Source of the DNA: Carboxylicivirga longa
GTDB taxonomy: Bacteria > Bacteroidota > Bacteroidia > Bacteroidales > Marinilabiliaceae
Assembly: GCF_050589825.1 (NCBI RefSeq)
Contig: NZ_JBNGOZ010000012.1
Location: forward strand, 62,001-126,000
Length of the DNA stretch: 64,000 nucleotides
Reading direction: 5' to 3'
Every line of letters starts with the position of its first letter. The first letter of the stretch is position 1. This document shows positions 1 through 7,096 of this stretch, in pieces. A program made the translations under genes and the position numbers. The notes beneath the pieces are model-generated. The model searched no databases. It was not told the DNA's origin and saw nothing but the letters and a program-made list of their open reading frames with translations.

Positions 1-344
1 GCCAGCAAAACACCGACGATAATGGAGTGGGGCGATGCGTAACCTGCGGGGCTTACCGGCAATGGCGTAGTATGGATGCCGGCCATTACATGAGCAGGCG
101 GCATAAGATTACCAAGTTTCACCCGCAGAATGTGCATCCGCAATGTAAGCGCTGCAATGGACCCGAAGGAGGTGGTGAGCCGGAAAAAATGGCCAGGTAT
201 ATTGATCGGCTTTATGGCCCCGGCACCGCTCAGCACCTTCAGGCACTATCGAAGCTTAGCCATCATTGGTCGCGCTTCGACTACATAGAACTGATTGAGA
301 AGTATAAATCGATGCTAAGCAAGCTAAACTACGAGCTAAGATGA
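1..344 (+). CDS. NinG/Rap-type recombination nuclease, N-terminus cut off by window edge
   Basis: The reading frame is open to base 1, so the gene starts upstream; the GTG at 27 is not needed. The visible part has a CVTCG zinc knuckle, then DAGHYMSR, then a second cluster HPQCKRCN, the order seen in lambda NinG (an HNH-like nuclease that processes recombination intermediates). In the family the GHY motif carries the catalytic histidine. The end overlaps the next gene by 4 bp, indicating translational coupling. The assignment rests on these motifs; the missing N-terminus cannot be judged. Confidence 0.75.
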   Translation, partial: QQNTDDNGVGRCVTCGAYRQWRSMDAGHYMSRRHKITKFHPQNVHPQCKRCNGPEGGGEPEKMARYIDRLYGPGTAQHLQALSKLSHHWSRFDYIELIEKYKSMLSKLNYELR

Positions 345-1096
345 AAACAAGAAAAGACGAAACAATAATTACCACCAATAAGCCGGAAGAGATGCAGGGC
401 ATGTACCTGGCAGAGCGCCTTTGTCGCGGTTGGATGGAGGACTTTGTGGATGAAGACACCAGCGAAGTGGTATCCATCGAGCGCAAGGAAGTGATATTGG
501 GCAAAGGCACATATCTCGAGAATGAGACAATCTCTTCTATCATGTTCCACATTCAAAGCGGCGATGTGGCCGAGGTTACTGTGAGCAACCAACGGCGCGA
601 GGCAACCATTATGATGGATGGCGGCACTCGAATATGGAGCGCTCTGGTTGAGGTGGGAAAAAAGAAGGTGAAACTGTTGTTGTATGCCAATTCTTTTGAT
701 GTGGCCACGGCTATTGTGAAAGATTATGTGGAGCAAAACTATTCGGGCTATTGCAAGCTGTCGCAGCTTAAGGAGTTTGGCGATTACACGGTTATTGAAG
801 AGTCCTTGGCGAAAGAAGATGCAGACAACGATACGGAAAAGAAACTGTACAAAATGGCCATGCTGATTAACGATGACGGCCATGTATATTCCAACAACTT
901 TCTGGTATTTGCCACCGACGTAGAGGCGGCATCCACAGCCATTAATTATTGGATAAGCAATGAACTGAACGCCAGTGGGCATGTGGCTGATTTTTCCACC
1001 ACCTTGGAGCAGGCTGTTATTATCTCATTCACGGCCATTATTGGTCGCGATTTCTCCGAAGCTTATATCCAAACGGCAAAAAACGAAGAGCAATGA
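341..1096 (+). CDS. Phage protein with duplicated domain, DUF4494-like
   Basis: A 251-aa protein without signal or membrane segment. Two halves look related: around residues 110-155 (LLLYANSFDVATAIVKD...) and around 190-240 (FLVFATDVEAASTAINYW...), each a beta strand, a helix and a second strand. This two-copy layout resembles the DUF4494 proteins of Bacteroides phages, whose function is unknown. It overlaps the genes on both sides by 4 bp, so it belongs to the early operon. The DUF4494 link is from memory of the fold pattern and needs a profile search. Confidence 0.55.
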   Translation: MKTRKDETIITTNKPEEMQGMYLAERLCRGWMEDFVDEDTSEVVSIERKEVILGKGTYLENETISSIMFHIQSGDVAEVTVSNQRREATIMMDGGTRIWSALVEVGKKKVKLLLYANSFDVATAIVKDYVEQNYSGYCKLSQLKEFGDYTVIEESLAKEDADNDTEKKLYKMAMLINDDGHVYSNNFLVFATDVEAASTAINYWISNELNASGHVADFSTTLEQAVIISFTAIIGRDFSEAYIQTAKNEEQ

Positions 1097-1308
1097 CACT
1101 AACAGATAATGACCCCATGCCCTATGGCAAGCACCAGGGAAAGCCGATGATTGATGTGCCCGCAAGCTACTTGATGTGGCTGTGGGAAAATAATAAGGTT
1201 AAAAAAACCAGCGGCGGCACACGCAATGCCGTGTACTGGTACATACACGAGAACCTGGATGTAATTGAAAAAGAACTAAACGAACAGAACAATGAAAACG
1301 AAATTTAA
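1093..1308 (+). CDS. DUF3820-family small protein
   Basis: A 71-aa protein with the DUF3820 signature near its N-terminus: MPYGKHQGKPMIDVP followed by SYLMWLWE. This short domain is found alone in phages and plasmids and also at the C-terminus of some exonucleases, where it is thought to bind nucleic acid; its function alone is unknown. It overlaps the upstream gene by 4 bp and the downstream gene by 17 bp, typical of a compact phage operon. Confidence 0.7.
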   Translation: MTLTDNDPMPYGKHQGKPMIDVPASYLMWLWENNKVKKTSGGTRNAVYWYIHENLDVIEKELNEQNNENEI

Positions 1309-1534
1309 GATTGGCGACAAAGTGGCCTACATGAGCAACAACCGAATTTGTGAAAAAGAGATACTTGGCATTGTAAGTATCGAAGGAGCCGTGAAGAATA
1401 GCTGGCTTGAGAACAAGAGTAACGAAAGTAGGGTGCAGTATCAGTTTGGCCCTTACGATTACACCGATGAAGAGAATGTACATGCCAGCATTGATGAGCT
1501 GAAAAAGCATCTTTTTGCGAACATACAATCCTGA
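1292..1534 (+). CDS. Small hypothetical phage protein
   Basis: An 80-aa protein starting MKTKFKIGDKVAYMSNN and rich in predicted beta strands; the 'KIGDKV' opening resembles SH3-like small barrels, but no family is recognised. The ATG at 1292 overlaps the preceding gene's end. It is the last gene before a 140-bp non-coding gap with a folded element. Confidence 0.5.
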   Translation: MKTKFKIGDKVAYMSNNRICEKEILGIVSIEGAVKNSWLENKSNESRVQYQFGPYDYTDEENVHASIDELKKHLFANIQS

Positions 1535-1550
1535 TACAACGGTACCAGGG

Positions 1551-1609
1551 AGCCGCCACCAATAAAACTATTTATATCAAAATATCAAAAAAACAGACCG
1601 GCGGCTTTT
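1551..1609 (+). other. Inverted repeat with T-run, possible terminator or leader stem
   Basis: AGCCGCC (1551-1557) pairs with GGCGGCT (1600-1606), followed by TTTT. The 42-nt loop is A-rich. It could end the small-gene transcript or act as a leader in front of pcfK. The long loop makes terminator function doubtful. Confidence 0.35.
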
Positions 1610-1651
1610 GAGCGGATTGGATGCAAGAGGGTTCGACTCCCTCTCCGCTCG
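1610..1651 (+). ncRNA. tRNA-like acceptor/T-arm minihelix without D and anticodon arms
   Basis: GAGCGGA (1610-1616) pairs perfectly with TCCGCTC (1644-1650), as in a 7-bp acceptor stem, with G1651 in the discriminator position. Inside is a canonical T-arm: GAGGG (1627-1631), loop TTCGACT (1632-1638), CCCTC (1639-1643), directly abutting the acceptor 3' strand as in a real tRNA. In place of the D-arm, anticodon arm and variable loop there are only 10 nt (1617-1626). No CCA follows. It lies 25 bp before the pcfK start. It may be a deleted tRNA, a remnant of an attachment site, or a functional tRNA mimic in the pcfK leader. Confidence 0.6.
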
Positions 1652-1675
1652 CTGAACTGAACTAAAAATGGAATT

Positions 1676-2110
1676 ATGAAGTCAACCCAAGAATTTAAGC
1701 AGATTATTAAGGCGGAACTGGAAGCCAGGGCGGCCAGCGATGCATTATTTGCCGCCAATTATGCCAAAGCGGGTAAGAGCATTGATGATTGCATTACCTA
1801 CATAATTAATACAGTGAAGGCAAGCGGCTGTAATGCCTTTGCGCCTGATGAAGTTTACGCCATGGCCGCGCACTATTACGATGAGGATAACATTAAGGTG
1901 GGTAAGCCGGTGCAGTGCAGGGTGGTTACCAATAGGCCTGCAAAGCAGTTTGTTGAGTTGTCCGATGAGGAGAAAGCCCAGGCGAAGGAAGAAGCCAAAA
2001 AGCAAGCCATTGCCGAGGAGGTGGCGCGGCAAAAAGAAAAGCTAACACGCAAAGCAGCAAAGGCCAATAATCAACCCAATTCGATAACCCAAACAAGCTT
2101 ATTCGGATGA
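1676..2110 (+). CDS. PcfK-like protein
   Basis: A 144-aa protein matching the PcfK-like family: an N-terminal helical domain with FKQIIKAELEARA and IDDCITYIINTVK, a central EVYAMAAHYYDED segment, and a C-terminal charged helix (residues about 95-130, rich in K/E/A) ending in SLFG. PcfK was named from conjugative plasmid pCF10; homologues occur paired with PcfJ in Bacteroidota phages and conjugative elements, with unknown biochemistry. It overlaps the PcfJ-like gene by 4 bp (ATGA), so the two are probably co-translated. The final LFG is reminiscent of short sliding-clamp binding peptides, which is only a suggestion. Confidence 0.72.
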   Translation: MKSTQEFKQIIKAELEARAASDALFAANYAKAGKSIDDCITYIINTVKASGCNAFAPDEVYAMAAHYYDEDNIKVGKPVQCRVVTNRPAKQFVELSDEEKAQAKEEAKKQAIAEEVARQKEKLTRKAAKANNQPNSITQTSLFG

Positions 2111-3390
2111 AGCCAAAAACACTTTTTCAGCAGCAGATCTGCAAGCTAAGTAAGCAACTGCCGCCCATCAGCGAGAAGCAAAAGGATTGGGCTTTTAAAA
2201 CTTTGTATCAGGATTATGTGGTGATTTCGCGCAATCGTACTTTTTGCCTTAGCTGCGGGCATAAATGGGAAGAAAGGCCATTGCTGGCTGTTAAGTTAGA
2301 TGGTTGCATCTGCCCGGCATGCAGCAATAAGCTGAAATATACCGATAAAACGCATGTAGATAAGGAATCGGCCTACTTTGCCGTAATTACCACAAAAGGT
2401 GGCTATCAGGTTATCAGGATGTTTCTGTTTGATCAGCATTTTAGAAAAAAGAAACCGAGCCACTTCAACATAACCGAGGTGATGCAGCACTGGATTAATC
2501 AACGCGGTGAAATGAAAAGCTTAATGAAGCCGGCCAATACCATGAGTGGCATTGTTGACCAGTGGTGCCTTGGCGATTTAGAGCCACGCACCGAAACATG
2601 GTCGCACCAGATAAGGCAGGGTATTGGTCCTTGGAAAGTGTGCCCCGGGCGAAAGGTGTTGCCCATAATAAGGCGCAACGGCTTTAACGGACATTTCTAC
2701 GGCTTTGCGCCCCAGTGGTTGTTTACTGAACTGTTGACCAGTAACCGTGCCGAAACGCTTTTGAAAACGAAGCAAATTAGTGTACTGGCTAACATTAACA
2801 GCCGCCAACGAGATATTGGCTACTTCTGGAAGAGCATTAATGTATGCACTCGCCATGGCTACATTATTAAGGATGCCACCACGTGGTTCGATTATCTGAA
2901 CTTGCTCCATTATTTCGGCAAGGATGTGCGGAATCCCAAATACATCTGTCCGGATGATTTGCAAAAAGAGCATGATGCGTTGTTGGTTAAAAAGAACAGG
3001 ATACGCGATGAACGCATGCGCTTGGAAAAAGAGCGTGAGTATGCTAATTATCAGGAATCGTATAAGCGCGAGAAAGGTCATTTGTTTGGCGTTCAGTTTC
3101 AGGATGGCGAGCTGTGCATTAAGGCAATGACCAGCATTGATGATTTTAAAGCCGAGGCCGATGCGCTTAGTCATTGTGTGTTTTCAAACAAGTACTTTAC
3201 CCGTGAAGATTCGCTGATAATGTCGGCGCGAATCAAGGACCGTCCGGTTGAAACCATCGAAATAAACCTGAAAGAATTTAAGGTAGTGCAGGCACGGGGC
3301 AAGTACAACAAAGCCAGTGAGCACCATGATAGGATACTGGCCGTTGTGCAGCAGAATATGGAACAGATAGCTAAGCTGGTGGCAGTGTAA
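2107..3390 (+). CDS. PcfJ-like protein with zinc ribbon
   Basis: A 427-aa protein of the PcfJ family. Near the N-terminus are C47xxC50 and C69xxC72, a likely zinc ribbon. The middle is a mixed region without recognised motifs, followed by a charged coiled-coil around 295-330, and a C-terminal domain with ALSHCVFSNKYF and a conserved-looking basic segment (residues about 345-427). The conserved His-Cys pair suggests a catalytic or metal site, but no activity is established for the family. Coupled to the PcfK-like gene upstream. In a phage early region it probably serves DNA metabolism. Confidence 0.72.
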   Translation: MKPKTLFQQQICKLSKQLPPISEKQKDWAFKTLYQDYVVISRNRTFCLSCGHKWEERPLLAVKLDGCICPACSNKLKYTDKTHVDKESAYFAVITTKGGYQVIRMFLFDQHFRKKKPSHFNITEVMQHWINQRGEMKSLMKPANTMSGIVDQWCLGDLEPRTETWSHQIRQGIGPWKVCPGRKVLPIIRRNGFNGHFYGFAPQWLFTELLTSNRAETLLKTKQISVLANINSRQRDIGYFWKSINVCTRHGYIIKDATTWFDYLNLLHYFGKDVRNPKYICPDDLQKEHDALLVKKNRIRDERMRLEKEREYANYQESYKREKGHLFGVQFQDGELCIKAMTSIDDFKAEADALSHCVFSNKYFTREDSLIMSARIKDRPVETIEINLKEFKVVQARGKYNKASEHHDRILAVVQQNMEQIAKLVAV

Positions 3391-3405
3391 CCCTTTAATA
3401 GCATA

Positions 3406-4119
3406 TTGATGATTAATTATCACCCTATAGATTGCGTTGCCTTCATGAAAGAACTTCCTGACCAATATTATGATTTGGCAGTTGTTGATCCGCCTTATTT
3501 CAGTGAACCCGAAAAACGCATGTTTTATGGCAAAAAGAAAAGTTCTATCAATGTTAAGCGCAAGAATTATGAAGAGATGGAAACTTGGGAAGTACCAGGA
3601 AAGGAGTATTTCAGAGAGTTATTTCGGGTTTCTAAACGTCAAATTATTTGGGGGTGCAATTATTTTGAATGGGATTTTACCCCTGGTAGAATAATATGGG
3701 ATAAAGTTAATGGCAACTCTTCTTTCTCTGATTGTGAAATAGCTTTTTGTAGCATGCACGAATCCGTTAGGCTTTTCCGCTTTATGTGGAACGGCATGTT
3801 ACAAGGCAAAAGCATCAAAGAGGGCCACCTTCAGCAAGGCAATAAAAGGCTTAATGAATTTCGTATTCATCCTACACAGAAGCCAGTTAAGTTATACCTA
3901 TGGACATTTCAGACTTACGCGGAAAACGGATGGAAGATACTTGATACGCATCGGGGAAGCGGAAGTAGCGGCGTGGCCATTCTTGAGTTAAACAAAAAGC
4001 TCGGAATGAATCTCACTTTAGATTCTTGTGAGAAGGATATTTCCATGCATAGGAAATCAAGCGAATGGCTGGTCAGAGAGCAGGCAAAGTATGAATTAAA
4101 CCCAGTTTTATTTGAATAA
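3406..4119 (+). CDS. Phage DNA methyltransferase (N6-adenine or N4-cytosine, beta class)
   Basis: A 237-aa protein with DPPY at residues 28-31 (catalytic motif IV), HPTQKP around residue 155, and the SAM-binding motif I DTHRGSGSSG around 180-189. Motif IV before motif I with the recognition region in between is the beta-class order. It transfers a methyl group from SAM to an exocyclic amino group of DNA; the target sequence cannot be read. No restriction enzyme lies beside it, so it is a solitary phage methylase, probably protecting phage DNA from host restriction. It is more AT-rich than its neighbours, suggesting separate acquisition. Confidence 0.88.
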   Translation: MMINYHPIDCVAFMKELPDQYYDLAVVDPPYFSEPEKRMFYGKKKSSINVKRKNYEEMETWEVPGKEYFRELFRVSKRQIIWGCNYFEWDFTPGRIIWDKVNGNSSFSDCEIAFCSMHESVRLFRFMWNGMLQGKSIKEGHLQQGNKRLNEFRIHPTQKPVKLYLWTFQTYAENGWKILDTHRGSGSSGVAILELNKKLGMNLTLDSCEKDISMHRKSSEWLVREQAKYELNPVLFE

Positions 4120-4121
4120 CC

Positions 4122-4865
4122 ATGGCAGTAGATAAAAAATCATTCCTCTTATACACTGACCTCATCCACACGGTGAGCCAGTTGCCCGATGATAAAGCCG
4201 GTGCATTGTTCAAGCATATTCTTGAATACGTGAATGACAATAATCCTCAAACGGACGATATCATTGTAAAGATTGCATTCGAACCAATTAAGCAAGGCTT
4301 GAAAAGGGATCTGAAGAAATATGAAGAGATTAAGAAAAAACGAAGTGAGGCAGGGAAGGCAAGTGCACGCAAAAGGCAACAAGAGTCAACAAGTGTTGAG
4401 CAAAGTGAACAAATGCCAACACATGTTGAAAGCGTTGAACAAACCTCAACAAAATCAACCGTAAATGATAATGTTAATGTAAGTGTTAATGATAATGTAT
4501 TACCTAACGGTAATGAAAAGAAAAGTACCCCTAAATCCCCTAAGAGGGGAAAACCACCTATGAAATTAGATTTTCCTTATTCATCTGATAAGTTCATGAA
4601 ATCATGGGATCAACTATTGACCTCTCCGAAGTGGAAGAAGAAAATACAAGCCGCTTTGCAGATTTCACTAAACAAACTTGGTAAGTATGAGGAAGCCTTT
4701 GCCATCGAGTTGATGGATGATTGCTTTTCGGCAGGCTGGCAAGGTGTTGTTTTTCCCGATACGGATGAGAAATATCAAAAGTGGCTTAAGAATAAGGGCA
4801 AAGGATTAAAACCCGGACAAAAACATTATCAACCCTCAAATAACAGAAAATGCAAAGATTGGTAG
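4122..4865 (+). CDS. DUF6291-type phage replication protein
   Basis: A 247-aa protein. The N-terminal 75 residues (MAVDKKSFLLYTDLIHTVSQLPDDKAGALFKHILEYVND region) match the DUF6291 domain found at the start of many Bacteroidota and Firmicutes phage replication proteins. A charged linker (KKYEEIKKKRSEAGKAS, then a low-complexity Thr/Asn/Val stretch) leads to a C-terminal basic domain around 155-225. It overlaps the DnaC-like ATPase by 16 bp. Family context suggests an initiator or loader partner; no catalytic motif is visible. Confidence 0.65.
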   Translation: MAVDKKSFLLYTDLIHTVSQLPDDKAGALFKHILEYVNDNNPQTDDIIVKIAFEPIKQGLKRDLKKYEEIKKKRSEAGKASARKRQQESTSVEQSEQMPTHVESVEQTSTKSTVNDNVNVSVNDNVLPNGNEKKSTPKSPKRGKPPMKLDFPYSSDKFMKSWDQLLTSPKWKKKIQAALQISLNKLGKYEEAFAIELMDDCFSAGWQGVVFPDTDEKYQKWLKNKGKGLKPGQKHYQPSNNRKCKDW

Positions 4866-5449
4866 ATACATACGATAACATGCGTCAGCATAATCAAACA
4901 TTTAAGATCCGTGAAGCAACAAAATTTTCGTTTGGAACTATTGAGCAATGCAGAACGCTGCTTCACGATGCACTTAAGCTGGTTGATACAACGGCGGAAA
5001 TAGTTTGGCTACCAGAATACGACCAGGTGGCCGACTGGATGAGTAACAACCGGGGAAAAGGTTTGCTTTTGTCGGGTGATTGCGGACGAGGGAAAAGCAA
5101 TATTGTGATGTTTGCTTTGCCGCTATTGTTTCTGCATCATTTTCGGAAAGTTACCGAGCCGGTACATATTCAGCAGCTGCCAGATAAGTTAAAGCAAAGT
5201 ACGTTTATGAGGCGTTGGTCATATGCGGTTGATGAGGTAGGAGCCGAGCCCGAAACAAGTGACTATGGGGTGAAGTACTATCCGTTTATGAACCTCATCA
5301 ACGAAGCTGAAATAAACTTGAAAGTCTGCCTTTTCTCAACAAACCTAAGTAGCATGCAGATGCTCGAAAAGTACGACAACCGAACGCTTGATCGCTTAAT
5401 ACGTCTTTGCAGAGTTGTGAAATTCGAAGGCGAATCATTACGAAAATAA
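4850..5449 (+). CDS. DnaC-like AAA+ ATPase (helicase loader)
   Basis: A 199-aa protein with Walker A GDCGRGKSN at residues 76-84, Walker B-like AVDEVG at 126-131 and a sensor-1 motif FSTN at 162-165. The C-terminal RTLDRLIRLCRVV segment resembles the arginine-finger region of DnaC/IstB-type ATPases. The N-terminal 60 residues are helical, as in loaders that grip a DnaB-type helicase. It probably loads the host or phage replicative helicase at the phage origin. The start overlaps the preceding replication gene. No phage helicase is visible in this window. Confidence 0.75.
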   Translation: MQRLVDTYDNMRQHNQTFKIREATKFSFGTIEQCRTLLHDALKLVDTTAEIVWLPEYDQVADWMSNNRGKGLLLSGDCGRGKSNIVMFALPLLFLHHFRKVTEPVHIQQLPDKLKQSTFMRRWSYAVDEVGAEPETSDYGVKYYPFMNLINEAEINLKVCLFSTNLSSMQMLEKYDNRTLDRLIRLCRVVKFEGESLRK

Positions 5450-5458
5450 CACATCCTA

Positions 5459-5617
5459 ATGAAAACTGAACGCATAAACATAAAGCTTAGTAAAGCAGAT
5501 CGAAAGAAAGTTGACTACCTGGTAAACTGCGCCAAAACAGATAAATCGAAGGTAATACGTGGCTTGATAGATAATGCCTACGAACTTGTAAAATCAGTAG
5601 CTAATGAGAAAGATTGA
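5459..5617 (+). CDS. Small ribbon-helix-helix-like protein
   Basis: A 52-aa frame starting MKTERINIKLSKADRKKVDY and continuing with KSKVIRGLIDNAY. A short beta strand followed by two helices, with the RINIKLS strand and VIRGLI helix, is the CopG/Arc (ribbon-helix-helix) pattern of small DNA-binding repressors. It ends inside the next gene (14-bp overlap), supporting translation. It could autoregulate the early operon; that is inference. Confidence 0.6.
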   Translation: MKTERINIKLSKADRKKVDYLVNCAKTDKSKVIRGLIDNAYELVKSVANEKD

Positions 5618-5978
5618 TCCTAACTACCTAAATGATGAAAAGTACACGCCGTATCAGGAGCTCACCAGCCAGGAGCGCGAAAACATGCTGTCTCGATACG
5701 AAGAGCTTCACCCCTTTTACGCTAAAAAAGCCGAAGTGATTGATGCCCGTGGATTTTGCCCAATGGATGTGCTGCACGAAATAATACTTACTGAGAAAAA
5801 ACAAGCATGGACCACCGAGCGAACGCTGCGAACCGAGGCGATCCGCGAAAGCCAGAAGCAAGAGGAATACTTGTATGGGCTTGATACCAGCGAAGAGCAA
5901 AGCGATTTTAGCGCGCTGGCATACATCGAGCAGCATGAAGATGAATTGAGTAGAATATTTAAAATAAAAACGAATTGA
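5604..5978 (+). CDS. Hypothetical phage protein
   Basis: A 124-aa acidic, helical protein with no recognised family. It begins with YTPYQELTSQERENMLSRYEE and ends with a charged helix. The start overlaps the stop of the small ribbon-helix-helix gene (ATGA-type coupling), which supports this start codon. It is the last gene of the replication operon before the accessory island. Confidence 0.5.
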   Translation: MRKIDPNYLNDEKYTPYQELTSQERENMLSRYEELHPFYAKKAEVIDARGFCPMDVLHEIILTEKKQAWTTERTLRTEAIRESQKQEEYLYGLDTSEEQSDFSALAYIEQHEDELSRIFKIKTN

Positions 5979-5979
5979 T

Positions 5980-6174
5980 ATGAGTAAAATACATTGGATA
6001 ACAGAAGCATTTAACATGCAACCTGTCACCTATTCAATCGGTCAGTCTCTAGTGACACGAACATCAAATGGTGATATGAGCAAAATTGAAGTTGCTGAGA
6101 TAAAACTTGAAACTACCAGGATAGAGGGAGATCCTTTTGAGTTTTACAAAGGCTACAGAAGAAGAATATTATAG
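5980..6174 (+). CDS. Small hypothetical protein, possible cassette gene
   Basis: A 64-aa frame starting 2 bp after the preceding stop, with no recognised domain. It ends 20 bp before an attC-like palindrome, so it could itself be the payload of an integron-type cassette, although no matching 5' boundary was found upstream. Coding status rests only on length and position. Confidence 0.4.
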   Translation: MSKIHWITEAFNMQPVTYSIGQSLVTRTSNGDMSKIEVAEIKLETTRIEGDPFEFYKGYRRRIL

Positions 6175-6193
6175 GGCGGTAGCTGATAGTAGC

Positions 6194-6282
6194 TAACGTT
6201 GAGTGTATGAGTAGTGGCACATACACCGAACCTTTGATTTTTGCCACAAACTTTAACGTGCCATTACTTATACACATTGTTA
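6194..6282 (+). repeat. attC-like recombination site 1
   Basis: Imperfect palindrome with attC layout: outer box TAAC (6194-6197) pairs with GTTA (6279-6282); unpaired spacers of 5 nt (6198-6202) and 3 nt (6276-6278); then an 18-bp arm, 6203-6220 with 6258-6275, in which all pairs are Watson-Crick except two G-T; a 37-nt terminal loop. The AAC/GTT outer boxes are the only invariant bases in integron attC sites. The element directly precedes a small gene bounded on its other side by a second such site. Confidence 0.65.
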
Positions 6283-6318
6283 TGTGCCGTTTTTAACCGT
6301 ATAAAAAAATTAATTGAA

Positions 6319-6537
6319 ATGAGATACGTAAATGGATTAAACCAAACAATAGCTACTGAGCAATCCGACTTAAAATATGGTGAATACAGATGTACAGAAT
6401 GTAGCAAGGTAATAACAAGAGGCGAGGTTGTTCCAAATGATAGAGGACAATCAATAACTACAAACTCAATTAATTTTTGCAGTAGTAGATGTCGTTCTGA
6501 AAACAGAATTGGTTATGATAGAAGAATGTCTTTTTAA
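6319..6537 (+). CDS. Small zinc-binding protein carried on an integron-like cassette
   Basis: A 72-aa protein starting MRYVNGLNQT, with C25xxC28 and C54xxxC58, a spacing that suggests a treble-clef or zinc-ribbon fold. No family is recognised. The start at 6319 is preferred over an upstream in-frame ATG because the longer version would run back through the attC-like palindrome. The gene lies alone between two attC-like sites, both in the same orientation, so it is read as a cassette payload. AT content is higher than that of the phage late genes. Confidence 0.6.
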   Translation: MRYVNGLNQTIATEQSDLKYGEYRCTECSKVITRGEVVPNDRGQSITTNSINFCSSRCRSENRIGYDRRMSF

Positions 6538-6539
6538 AT

Positions 6540-6591
6540 GGCACATAACAACGATGCATGGCGCGTTTTAATGCGCTATTGCATAAGGTTA
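6540..6591 (+). repeat. attC-like recombination site 2
   Basis: TAAC (6546-6549) pairs with GTTA (6588-6591); spacers of 4 and 3 nt; an 11-bp stem, 6554-6564 with 6573-6584, with one G-T pair and T6579 bulged out, like the extrahelical base that gives attC its polarity; an 8-nt loop. The 10 bases opening this site (GGCACATAAC, 6540-6549) are the exact complement of the 10 bases that begin the cassette after site 1 (GTTATGTGCC, 6279-6288), as expected if both ends came from one circular cassette. Confidence 0.72.
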
Positions 6592-6637
6592 GCGGCTTTG
6601 GTGTTTGTTTTCATCGGAAAAATATTAAGTTTGCAAT

Positions 6638-6782
6638 GACTTTCATTTACAAAGGCAAGTACACTTGCTAATTGGTGCTACTGGCATTGCCGGTTGTGCG
6701 CAAAATATGCGGTGCTACTCCCGTGTGGAGCGTTAATGCGCCCACTGCCTTTGTAGGTGAAAGTCAACGGGTCGGTAGCACC
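6638..6782. other. Structured non-coding element with long inverted repeat
   Basis: A 23-nt arm (6638-6660) pairs with a 22-nt arm (6744-6765) with two G-T pairs and one bulge. The loop holds a direct repeat GGTGCTACT (6674-6682 and 6711-6719), and either copy can pair with GTAGCACC at 6775-6782 outside the stem, which would form a pseudoknot. No reading frame crosses it. It sits between the cassette and the next small gene. It could be a small RNA, a leader, or a remnant of a mobile element. Confidence 0.45.
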
Positions 6783-6815
6783 GTCCTTAATTTTAACCCT
6801 TATATTTTTCGTTAA

Positions 6816-7088
6816 ATGACTTCCAATGGAAAGACTTGCAGCGAAGCGAACAATAGTACCTTACAAGCAACGCCCTCAGCCAGCGAAATGACTGCAATAA
6901 AAAAGTATCATGCGCATAACCAGGCCGCTAATTACCCCTTATATCTCAATAAGCATAAACACGAGCTCGTTAGTGAACTATTAAAAGAGCAGGATGCGAA
7001 AAATCAAGCCCATTATTTTTTAATGGAAAAGGGATTGATAGAAGAATTTAAGCAATACTGCCACCAAGCAGGTTATGCAATCGATTAA
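6816..7088 (+). CDS. Hypothetical phage accessory protein
   Basis: A 90-aa protein with a polar Ser/Thr-rich N-terminus and a helical C-terminal half (HELVSELLKEQDAKNQAHYF...). No family recognised. It follows the structured element by about 30 bp and is closed by a strong hairpin terminator shared with the convergent hicB gene. Confidence 0.45.
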   Translation: MTSNGKTCSEANNSTLQATPSASEMTAIKKYHAHNQAANYPLYLNKHKHELVSELLKEQDAKNQAHYFLMEKGLIEEFKQYCHQAGYAID

Positions 7089-7096
7089 AACAAAAA

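Noticed and set aside
1551..1650. tmRNA or complete tRNA gene
   Set aside because: Only acceptor and T-arm are present; no anticodon arm, D-arm, CCA or tag reading frame.
2578..3174. Minus-strand frame of 198 codons in pcfJ
   Set aside because: Antisense to a recognised family gene, no domain, no promoter.
6638..6765. A third attC site
   Set aside because: The arms are long and bulged as in attC, but no AAC/GTT boxes lie outside them.
6923..6930. GCCGCTAA as the far end of a second cassette starting with GTTAGCGGC
   Set aside because: It lies inside the 90-aa coding frame, the box reads AAT instead of AAC, and no inner arms are visible.
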